64,000 nucleotides of DNA from positions 186,001 through 250,000 of the forward strand of contig JASANG010000641.1 of the NCBI GenBank assembly GCA_030248215.1, read 5' to 3'. The stretch is from Enoplolaimus lenunculus (Eukaryota; Nematoda; Enoplea; Enoplida; Thoracostomopsidae). The notes under the pieces are model-generated. The model made no database searches and was not told the DNA's origin. It was given only the letters and a program-made list of their open reading frames with translations. A program made the position numbers and the translations under genes. Position 1 is the first letter of the stretch; every line of letters begins with the position of its first letter. Positions 52,201-61,927 of the stretch are shown piece after piece.

Positions 52201-55200
52201 AGGGTGATTAATCTTATTTAAATTGTCTACGGTAAACATGACAAATTTTTAAACCCATTCATAACTATAAAACGAACCCATTGCAAATTTGACTCAGTAG
52301 AACTGTACAAACTGCTCGCACTTTGCATACAATGTTGAACATCGAGTTTTAAAGAAGCCTAACTATTCATTTACAATACTTCATTATCGACCCAAAATAT
52401 TTAAAGTTAAACAATACACGCAGTCCGCGGAAACTCAAAAACAACTGTCCACATTCTATAACTCATAGTCGTAAAACGCGGTTTTCACACCATAACACAT
52501 TACAGTCATTTTCACCATGAATACAACATAAAAATCAACTGTGAAATTTACACGTGTTACAGCGATGTGCACTCTGTGACCACGGTGCGACCGGATATCT
52601 CGATTCAGTATAATATACGTCGAAAACTGATACCAATATCCGGTTCCAGCATCCAGTATAAACCTACCCGATATCGGATATCTACGGCTGTGGTGCCAAA
52701 TGTCATAAAACTATTCTTCACAAGCGGAGAAGCTCTAGTTCTTCCACACTGAAGTTAAATTCACAAACCCAAGCTAGCAACAGGGTGCAACCGGAATTAC
52801 AATTTACCGGAACCGGAACCGGAATTTGAAAATTTGGCCGGAACCGGAACCGGAAAGTGAAAAATGGATTTCACCAAAAATTTCATTTTCATCTTATTTT
52901 TTGCTCTATTATTTGTGAAATAACCTTAGTCGAACATAGGTATATATTTTATTTGTTGTATTTTAGATTTTCATCATCGACTGAAGTGAAATCCACCATC
53001 AATGGCTTATATTCGGAGTACAAGTGGCTTTCAAAAGAGATTCCTAAAAATTAGCAAAGTTAAGAAAACGGCCAAATTATAATACCGGAATTTTTAAATC
53101 CGGTAAAAATTTACCGGAACCGGAACCGGAAGGTGAAAAAAATGCCGGAACCGGAACCGGAATTCCGGTTGCACCCTGGCTAGCAATGAGTTTAAATTTA
53201 GCAAACGTATACCTTTGTGCGACTCAAAAAGATGTTATATCCAGTTAATTTCCGGTTCCGGTACAAACTTTATCGCCCGGCTTCGGCAACTTAATATGCG
53301 GTCGAACCCTGTTTGTGACATACGTTTCTACAATAGCATTCGTATGAACAGAAGCTAATTTGGCAGTTTTGTCTAAAGACACAGTGAGCAGCATGCCGTG
53401 GTCGCTTGGATTAAACGCGACATCTCGTATTGTTGATTTGTGCAAAGGAACAATCTCAGACGTCGACGGTAAGTTTGTGTTGAAGTGAACCTGTTGAATT
53501 ATTGCACATACAATAATTTTTCTTAAGTGTGACGTATTAGAACATGGTGGCCGCTGTTTTTTAAACATGAAATTTGAGGAATTTTTGGCAAGCTTGACGA
53601 ATTTTTCGTCACAATTTAAGAAATTGTTGCATGCTTTGAAACTGTTCAGCTTCACCATATATTGTTTTCGCACTCTGTATTGATACGGTTCGCTTCGAAA
53701 ACAAACTAAGCGACCCGGGGACTGACCTTTAAATGCATCATTACAATTGTCCGATATTTAATACTGAAAAGTTTAACATAACTTTATATTAAAGTACTAC
53801 TAATTACGAGCAAAATAACATTTTTTGTTTCGCAGTAACTTTTGTTCCAAGTGACAGAACTAAGTATTCCAACAAACACAGTTGGATTAAAAGAAAGCAA
53901 ATAGTTAGCACATCCACCGTTTATTCGACCCTGGACCGGGTTTGGAAGGGCCGAAGCGGTGAACGGACCGAACCGCTAAAAGATTCCCAACCGATGCGGT
54001 ATCGAAAGGACGCACAGGCGCAGTTCCATGCCGCATGGTGACCGTTGCCTTTTACACCGTATGTGCTACCCACTTCCTTTTGCAATTCATACATAAATAT
54101 ATATGTGTAACTATAATATATTCCATATAGTGAAACATTCTGCGTAAAGCGCAAACTTTTTTAAATCTCTTCCAAAAGTTAGAATATTGTGTCATTAACG
54201 AAACTTTGAAAAATACGTTTGAATTTTGAAGAGGACATTTGAGAAAATGGCCACATTTGGAGAAATGACGCAAACGATAACGTATGGCAAATTTCGAAAT
54301 TGCTACTCGCTAAAACAATTTAGTAATTAATTTTTTCGCTGTTAAGGTACGTAACGCGATAATTTTTGCTTTTCGACAAGCGTTTCTAACCAAATTTGGA
54401 TTGGCTTCACCCTAAACAATGATTTATTGCCCATATAAGTTGATAAAGAAAACCTAATGACACGAAATACAATTTTCAAATTTAGTTGGTCGTTTCTTTT
54501 TACAGTTAGTTCTGGTTTTCGTTTAGTATACCGAGACTCAAAAAATGAGACGCCCTGAAAACCGAAATTACATAGATAGTAATTACTGAAGAATACACTT
54601 ATTCCACTCAACAAAATATCACAGTGCATCATCACAAACCAAGCGAGTTACGTTCTCATCACACTTAATTACCTTTCTCACTCCGGCAGTGCACCCAAAC
54701 ACAGCGCTTGATACAGGTTGAGTAACAACCAAGAGGCTGCCGGGATCGCTGTACGCCATACATCTACAGTGTTCGTTAGATTGTGGAGCCAGCTCAATTT
54801 CTTTGACAGGCACAAAAAACAAGCTGTCATCACCTGCAGCAGGTTCCAATATTAGGGGTTCTTCTGGCATAATACCAGATCGATCACGAATTGCTCTCAA
54901 AGGTAACCTGCGTAATTCAATAGCTGCCACTCGCGAAGTTGACGGCTGTTGCGTCGGTGAAATAATCATTACCTCGCGGTCTTCGGTACTGGTGTTACCC
55001 GAGTCATCTACTAAAGAAGGCGACTGTGCACGACGTCTACAACATTACAAAACAAAAGCACATGTTTTCGTGAACCCACACAGCGACGACTGGGATTGCC
55101 TAGAAACTGGGAGACTTGAAATGCAGTAGAAAGAAGTAAGCCGAAGCCGTTTTCGAACCTTGACAGCGAAAACCGTCTACTTACGTTCGCTAAGTTTGCT

Positions 55201-58200
55201 AAAAATAGCTCAGTCTGTTCAAACTCAAATTAAAAAACACAAACCCATGTTTCCTAACCTAATTGAATTTGGCTTTCTAAAAACTAATCCATATCAGATT
55301 TTCCGAATGGCTTGGATAACACAAGCCAAACAGGACAGAAACCGGGGGCTGACAATACCCTTGACTTAACGGTGCCTAACAGGTGCCAAAATTTTCATAA
55401 GATCTTCATGTAATTAAATGCAAATTTTTTAACAAACCATGCTTGCCTAGCAAGAAACAACTATTTCGCCAAACAAAGTATATTCATGCATAATAAACAC
55501 ACCGCCCATGTAGAACATGGGATAACTTTTTCAATCAACCGTATATAAGCACTCCAAAAAATTCGAAAAGACAATATAACGAGTGTCAAATTTTAAATAA
55601 TAAAACTCACAAATCCAAATTTACTTTAATCAAACTCACTTTCGCGTATCGGAAGCGACCAGGGCCACAGGATGAGTGTTTTCCAACGTTTGAAGTCGAA
55701 ATAAATACGATTTCATAATTCGTTCTTGACTTTGTAGCTTTTGCAGTAATTCAGCGTTTTCATACTCGATGGCTAGTCGTGCCACTTTTTCAGCCTGCAT
55801 GGCAGCACGTATCGTTTCTGTTTCGGAATTGTCAACAACCTGGTAACAAAAAATAAAACCGTATTAGTGACTGGTTTAATTCAATAGAATCATTCACTCA
55901 GTGTTCCAATTGTCTTTTAAGCAATACTTATTAACAAGAGCCATACCACACAATACATAATCGTTGTACAGAAAAAATGGAAAAGAAGCAGAGACAAGCA
56001 AGCTTATTATCGTGCTTTAGGGTTCGATAAAGTACGACTACGTTAACGTATAATGTCGAAGTTTTCTGATTTTAAAACAACACTTAGATGCAAGATCATT
56101 CTGTTATTAGTACACATTGTATTTAATATTAACAAATCTGTAATTTTAAACCCCAGCACATGTGCTCAGGAAAAATGTGATGCACATCACCTTTAGTGCT
56201 TTGTCACAATAAAGTAGCCGAATCTGTGATTTATTCGCTTTTGCTTTACAAGTCGGGCACATTTTCTTTTCCACCAGCCATCGTTCAATACATCTGAGTA
56301 ACAGTCAAACAGTAAAAAATAACTGTGCTGTTTATTTAAGATAATTGAAACAACTTCCACTTCACAGCAACAAAGTTAAAGCCATAATTTCAAAAAAGCT
56401 ATATAAAACTTTTTGTTCTATGCCTACAATCTCAATTGGTTAGTGTTTTTCATTTCGCTAACCGTGATATGTTTATCAAAAGGTAGGATTTTGCTTTCAA
56501 ATCAGTACTATTGCCAAGACATCAGTATCAATATGAGAAGTTAGCAACTTGCTTACGTTTTTCCAAACATATGACCGCATTTAAGGCAACACAAGCGATG
56601 AATTCCAACGGTAGTAAATGGTTCGAAACAAATCATACAACACTGAAATAATACAGAAAATACATGGTTTTTCACATGAAAATACGGTCCCGGTCCTAAT
56701 AAGACGAAAGTTACACCGATGAAAAACGAACTAGCACGTTTTAGTGAAAATAGTTTTATATTAGAGATAGATGTCCCGGGACCAAGATTTTACCCGGGAC
56801 CGAGGCCGTGGCCAGCGCACCCATTGCGACAGCATGCACTTAGGAGTACGATACCGCTTTTATAATATCTCGTCACGCGACATGTCGATACACCCATGTT
56901 GTGAAGTTAGTATTAATGCATTTGTTATTTGTCATATCGCGTCACGCGACATGTCAATACTCCCATGTTGTGAAGTTAGTGTCCATGCATTTGTCATTTG
57001 CCATATCGCGTCACACGACATTTTGCCTATGATAATGTAACAAAATTACTGTGGTGCGTTCAGATTCCGGCTAAATTGTGCCACGGGGCATAGTTTTTCT
57101 GGTACTGTCCGTGGTGCCGTATGGCCCCGGTCCCGGAACATCCCTATTTTATATTAGCAATGTACGCTGAAATTCAACAAACCAAAATTTCGAAGGTGGA
57201 GAGCCCTAGAGCACTATTGCTAGAATTTATATATGGGTAAATTATGACTTAATAAACCTTACACGATATTAAGCGCGACGACAACACTGATACCAAGATT
57301 CCGAAGCACTCATTAAACACATAATACTAGATACATTTGTCATAATACCTAAACTTACAAAAATATCCTCGGTTCTTGAATCATTTAAAGAACGTCGAAC
57401 ATCAGAATTCGGTAGTTTGCTGCCCTCAGTTGAATTGGAAGGCGCTATTTCAATCTCCTAAAGATATTAATTTGGTTAAAAAGATATCGGTGGGTTTGTT
57501 TTAATTTAAGTGGGTTTTTTAAAATAAAATGGGTTTTTCAAATACGTTCGAAAAGGCTTAAAATGATGGACGCAACACAACGAAGGTGCAAAAATATCTT
57601 TTGTCTCAGTTTGTATTTTTGATTTAAGTTTCAGTATTAGATAAAATTGTTTTCTGTGAAAAACACTTGGAACACTTGGAAGGCTTGGTGGGTTTCTAGT
57701 GGGTATGTTTGAATTTCGAGGGTTTTTTTTAAACAAAGTGGGTGAAAACCCCCTATTTCACCTAAAAAAACCCGAGACCGATTGAGTGGAATGGGCTTCA
57801 CCTGGGGGTTGCCATGAAGCCGCAACAATTCCTATTTCTGCGATTTTCAGTGCCGGAACAGGAACAGAAACAGCATTTTGCAAGAATTTCCGCCAGAAAA
57901 GTTCGGTGGAACCCTGACAATACGTATTTTAGATGCTAAAAAGTATGCCCTCAATTTTTTCTAAAACTATAAACAGATTGTTTGTGTAACAGTGTTCGAA
58001 AACACAAAAAATATACACTGCTATTTTGGCTAGCGGTAAAACTATGTAACAACAAAAAATTATAGATTTGCAAGACAGCAAACGATTACTTTACCAGCAC
58101 GGGCGGCACAGGTTGAACAATAATGTTCGTTGAATTCGTAGAATTACCATCAATGTTGTTTTGTAAGTTACCACTTTGCACAGGAGAGTGTGGCATTTCT

Positions 58201-58247
58201 TGACTAAATATTGATCTATCTAATCCTCCTTGATGGTCAAAGCTCAT
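49298..58247 (-). CDS. RFWD3: RFWD3 RING and WD40 E3 ubiquitin ligase, 13 exons
   Basis: The family ubiquitinates RPA and RAD51 at stalled forks and interstrand crosslinks (FANCW in humans). Exons 5' to 3': 58095-58247, 57359-57457, 56557-56642, 56191-56293, 55640-55839, 54673-55036, 53324-53490, 52006-52129, 51455-51576, 51002-51093, 50150-50241, 49673-49879, 49298-49483. All phases match, giving 664 aa (human 774). The RING is at about 85-127: [20 protein letters not shown], with the same spacing as human. A coiled coil follows (148-213). The WD40 part includes [58 protein letters not shown] and the ending LAIYRAQC. The N-terminus is shorter than human; it has one SQ site (Ser15), the kind ATM/ATR uses, but this is inference. 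The start is the ATG at 58247; an in-frame upstream GTG is ignored. Complete, with no break seen. Confidence 0.94.
50520..50935 (+). mobile_element. hAT-type MITE, family B, right end truncated
   Basis: It starts CAGGGTGCAATCGGAATTTC, with GATTCCGATT arrays near both sides and the family B core. No CACCCTG right end is present, so the element is truncated or worn. It lies in RFWD3 intron 50242-51001, about 70 bases from an exon. Confidence 0.65.
52582..52695. mobile_element. Short hAT-like terminal relic
   Basis: CACGGTGCGACCGGATATC at the left and GATATCGGATATCTACGGCTGTGGTG at the right look like opposed ends with the core lost. About 114 bp, in RFWD3 intron 52130-53323. Confidence 0.45.
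52781..53178. mobile_element. hAT-type MITE, family A, copy 2
   Basis: A 398-bp element with ends CAGGGTGCAACCGGAATT and AATTCCGGTTGCACCCTG and a perfect 8-bp duplication GCTAGCAA (52773-52780, 53179-53186). It is nearly identical, in reverse orientation, to 2534-2930. ACCGGAACCGGA arrays stand inside each end. It lies in RFWD3 intron 52130-53323. A 65-codon open frame in its core does not resemble a transposase. Confidence 0.93.
53248..53311 (-). mobile_element. hAT-like end fragment beside an RFWD3 splice donor
   Basis: Read on the minus strand it starts CAGGGTTCGACCGC and carries GTACCGGAACCGG. Its terminal base is 12 nt inside the intron from the RFWD3 exon ending at 53324. The other end is lost. 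Confidence 0.55.
56762..57146. mobile_element. hAT-type MITE with internal tandem repeat
   Basis: The ends TAGAGATAGATGTCCCGGGACC and GGTCCCGGAACATCCCTA are flanked by a perfect 8-bp duplication TTTTATAT (56754-56761, 57147-57154). It is 385 bp, in RFWD3 intron 56643-57358. The interior has about 2.4 copies of a roughly 69-bp unit with TCACGCGACATGTC and CCCATGTTGTGAAGTTAGT (56867-57021). Confidence 0.88.
57845..57918. mobile_element. hAT-like end fragment
   Basis: GCCGGAACAGGAACAGAAACAG leads to GTTCGGTGGAACCCTG, a family-type right end resembling the termini at 11598-11942 and 35361-35788. The rest of the element is missing. It lies in RFWD3 intron 57458-58094. Confidence 0.5.
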
Positions 58248-60095
58248 AGTAGAAAACTCAAAAATTATATACTTCACTGCCTTCCAGCTCTATAATTAAA
58301 AACTGAAATTAAAATTTCACAAAACTAAAGAAAGAAAGTAATTGAAGCATGGACATATATTTTAGCATGTACAATAAACAGTGAAATTGTTAACATGCAA
58401 CAAAATAGATTTTCTACCATGCTGTACCCCCGAGCAATAAACCACTATAGGATGATGATCCATGCTATGCATTTAAGGACGTACTTCGTATAACGATAAC
58501 CTTATACTTATATTTTATCAATATAACCGTGTTTATATTTCCCGTAAACAATGCCGTTCTTTAGTAAATTCTTGAAACCGGCCGTGCCGTTGGTGAAGGG
58601 CAACTACGCTAACATCATAGATCTGAAACACACACAAGCCATGCACATGAAAATCCGACAGGATACAGATATATAAGCATAGATCGTGCGATATGATGTG
58701 TAAAATGCCGCAGTTTCATCGATAGAGGTTCTGCTACTTAGCCGACTGATTTGTCAGAAGGAATAGAATTCGGACAAGGCATGACGCCTAGTCTGCCTCG
58801 CCTAGCTTAAAGTTCGAACAGTTGGTACCTAACATGAAATGCTAAATACACATACACTGCAGTAATGTTTGAGCATTATAGTTGAAACTACATAGTCTGC
58901 ACATGTAACCTGGTCGGCTAGTTAAGATGTATTTTTTGCCGAACCGTTGAGGGTTAACGTATAAACCTTTAAAAGTTTACGACCTAGCTATAAAATTATT
59001 TGATTTTGCTTCTTTGAAAGGTGCATATGTTGCAATTTAGGGCCGGTCTCATCCCGACTGTCCCGGCTAACACACAGAAAACATAAGTTCAATTTGGATC
59101 CGCGAGCCTAGCTGTCCGAGAAAAAACAGGCCGAAACTGCAACTCCCTCGCAACACAATTATGGGTTCCGGAGGTTTAAGCAAATTGATTACTGTGTAAA
59201 GTTAAAGTGTTATTTTCCTTCTTAAATTTTCCCAACAAAATTGATACTATTTCAAGTATGCCTTCAAGATCTGAATTTGCACACTGTTGGAAGTATAGTG
59301 TCGTGCAGAAATATGTATATATCTTTTATTCCATGTCTTGTGTCTCTTCTATAATTGTCTGGAATTACAGTCGCTGCAAAATATCTAGTATTTTGATGTG
59401 TGTAAAACAGTTTAATATGAAATTTAAAACACAACCACTAATATTCGGTTTCGATAGGTTTATACCGGAACGGGATTCGAATGAAGGTTTTGCCAGATAT
59501 TAATAGCCGGAATCGGATATCCGGTCAATCCCTGCTAGGAATATATACCTGCAGAATCTTTCACAAACTCATTTTGATTGCGTTGATAGTTTAATGCGAA
59601 TAACCTAGCTTTGTAAACATCTCTTTTGTATCTCATAATGCCCGGAGTAAAAAAATTAAACCAGTGTCATTTTTCCTGAAGGAAAATTACGCTTTGGCTG
59701 CTGTATTTTCCACTGGGGGAAAATTGACAACGGTGTAATTTTTGCGGGGGGGGGATTGCGATTGCAGGTGGTAAAAATTAAGACGTACTCCATGGGAAGA
59801 AAGCGTTAAGATCACGTCACAAACAGGTCACTACATAGCTAGTGGTCGTTTTTTGTGTTTTGATAAAACTACATAGTTTTCAATAGCTGCCTAGGCACGG
59901 CATCTCCTTCGCGCTACTAAACCCCTCAATTGTCAAAAAAGCGATACAGATCGAGACTAAGACTGAGACCCAACCTACCGAGGCCGAGTCACTATACCCT
60001 TCGAAAAGGTTCGGGACAAATCCCACAGCTATAGGGTTTTTGATCCCGGGCAAACCGAACAGACTACACAATTTTTTAACATTGCGTAGACGTTA

Positions 60096-60285
60096 TTAAT
60101 GCGGATGACCCATATGTTTACACGATGCTATAAATGTTTAAAATGCTAAAATGCAACTATTTGTGCTTTGTCATAATAAAATCAAAGTGTTTTGTGTTTC
60201 CTTTCAAAAAGTAGAATTTTGGGTATCGTAGGGGTCATTCTCTTTCTCAAATCGCAGTATAACCAGGTAGCAGTGCTCCACAATG
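60096..60285. repeat. Flanking direct repeat, left copy
   Basis: It starts TGCGGATGACCCAT and ends near CCAGGTAGCAGTGCTCCACAA. The same order of motifs recurs at 61366-61543, 1.27 kb away and diverged. The two copies bracket the SINE pair. Confidence 0.7.
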
Positions 60286-60601
60286 GTTCGCTGTCTGTTG
60301 AAAGGCGAAATGAGCAGGTACTTCCGGGCCGAAGTTACGATCCAAGGGAAATTTTTGTGATTGCTTATCGTTTTTTCACCTCTTTGGTCACGGGGTTTGC
60401 AAATCACTGAGACTGACAAAAGGCGAAACCGAAACCAGCCAAATCCCGCGACTTGTTGAGACCCAGACCGAGACCAGCCAAATTTCGCGACTTGCCGAGA
60501 CCTAGACCGCTCATTCCTGCCCCCTGGGACCTTTGGAGGGCCGACTGTAAGGTTGCGCCGTCTTACGAGCAATGTATGTAAGTAAGTGTTATTGTTAGTG
60601 C

Positions 60602-60853
60602 GTGTCAGAACTGCACGGTCGGGACGACCCCTTTCCGCGAAGTAGTGCGAATATAATTGGTTTTTCCCTTAATTTCTCCGAAAGATATTTCCACGCGTGG
60701 AATCGAACCTCGGACCTCTCGCTCGTGAGACAAGCGCGTTACCCATTACACCATGCGGCCGATATCAGAATGTCCTCTGGTGCCATATGCGCACAAGGAT
60801 GTATGTGCCTTAACCCCATTCTGCGCATATACAAGCTACACCGCTATACTCAC
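60602..60853 (-). repeat. tRNA-derived SINE, copy 1
   Basis: On the minus strand the tRNA-like part (60689-60760) reads GGCCGCATGGTGTAATGGG with a B-box GGTTCGATTCC. The anticodon arm CGCTT/GAGCG encloses a loop with CTC. The 3' part ends in GGTCGTCCCGACC, a perfect hairpin. It is about 85-90 percent like 60946-61198. Poor T-stem and acceptor pairing argue against a functional tRNA. Confidence 0.75.
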
Positions 60854-60945
60854 ATTGTCCTTTAGGCGGTCGCCCCGGACCGCGAATCCAAACTTCTCCG
60901 AATCCATGAGCCTGCAATTTACAGCGCCCGTCTCGGTGAGACTTC

Positions 60946-61198
60946 CATGTCAGAACTGCACGGTCGGGACGACCTTTTTCCCCGAAGTAGTGCGAATATA
61001 ATTGGTTTTCCCCTTAATTTCTCCGAAAGATATGACCACGCTGGAATCGAACCTCAGACCTCACGCCTGCGAGACAAGCGCGCTACCCATTACACCACGC
61101 GGCCGATATCAGAATTTCCTCTGGTGCCATATGCACACAAGGATGTATGTGTCTTAACCCCACTCTGCGCATACACAAGCTATACCGCTATACTCACG
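60946..61198 (-). repeat. tRNA-derived SINE, copy 2
   Basis: Same arrangement as copy 1, 344 bases downstream and in the same orientation. Its tRNA-like part (61034-61104) has a seven-pair acceptor stem allowing G-U pairs and an anticodon loop GTCTCGC (CTC, glutamate-type), but the T-stem is broken. Confidence 0.75.
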
Positions 61199-61220
61199 GT
61201 GCGAAGTAGTTAAACTATTG

Positions 61221-61292
61221 ACTACGGTTGGATTAGAACCAGCGACCTTTGGCTAACCGGGCCAACGCTCACATCAACTGAGCTATCGCGGC
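61221..61292 (-). repeat. Third tRNA-like segment
   Basis: GCCGCGATAGCTCAGTTGATG carries an A-box, TTGGC/GCCAA form a perfect anticodon stem, and GGTTCTAATCC is a B-box with one change. Position 33 is C rather than T and the acceptor stem does not close, so I read it as a tRNA pseudogene or SINE head. Confidence 0.6.
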
Positions 61293-61365
61293 ACTGCTTT
61301 AACTATTTGTGCTAGTTATTAGATGGTTGTTTACTACGTTTTTAACATAGCGTGACGCGTGACGT

Positions 61366-61543
61366 CATAAATGCGGATGACCCATTATTTTTTAAATGAC
61401 GCCTTAAACTTTTAAACGCGAAAATGGAATTATTTGCGCTTTATCACAGTAAAATCAGTGTTTTGGGTATTTTCAAAAGTAGGAGGGGTCATTCGGTTTC
61501 TCAAATCGCTGTATAGCCAGGTATCGGTGCTCCACAACAGTAC
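61366..61543. repeat. Flanking direct repeat, right copy
   Basis: A diverged partner of 60096-60285, sharing GCGGATGACCCAT, a GGGGTCATTC stretch, TTTCTCAAATCGC and GGTGCTCCACAA in the same order. Confidence 0.7.
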
Positions 61544-61927
61544 AATTCTTTATTTTCTCACGGTTAGCTGTATATACACACTACACAGTATATATTTCGC
61601 ACTGTTAGCCACCATATACGCATATCGTAGCTCATGTTGATAGTTGTCTTCGCGTGTTGTAACTTGGCCCTGATTAGTGACCTAGGCACCGGGGCCTTCC
61701 GGTAAATATCCAGGCCCTGGGCCAACCATAACGTAGATGCCTAATTATTTTTATGAAAGCCACTTCACAGATTTACGTAGATAAAGTACAGCACTCAACT
61801 ATTTATATTTCCTGAAGTTACTAACTAAACTTCTTACAGAATTCAAGATGTATAATATGTTTGGATAACTATATGCGCTTGTTTATATGTGACATATATT
61901 ACGTATATACAGCGTTAAACGGTAGTC

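Larger units (their letters stand above)
58248..61927. other. Divergent intergenic region between RFWD3 and the type II receptor gene
   Basis: It must contain both promoters. It holds a GGATATCCGG relic (59450-59535), a G-run (59749-59756), two copies of a roughly 185-bp repeat (60096-60285, 61366-61543) that bracket two SINE copies, and a third tRNA-like segment. No protein gene is apparent. Confidence 0.65.

Noticed and set aside
52857-53054. 65-codon open frame in the family A MITE, mirrored at 2657-2854.
   Set aside because: The shared frame is explained by the two copies being nearly identical. It has no transposase motif and the element is far too short.
53245-53320. Extension of the RFWD3 exon at 53324-53490 into the downstream open frame.
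   Set aside because: The next exon joins in phase only from the GTATGT donor at 53323, and the extension is transposon sequence.
61034-61104. Glutamate-type tRNA gene on the minus strand.
   Set aside because: The T-stem does not pair and the segment is embedded in a duplicated SINE, so it is not called a functional tRNA.
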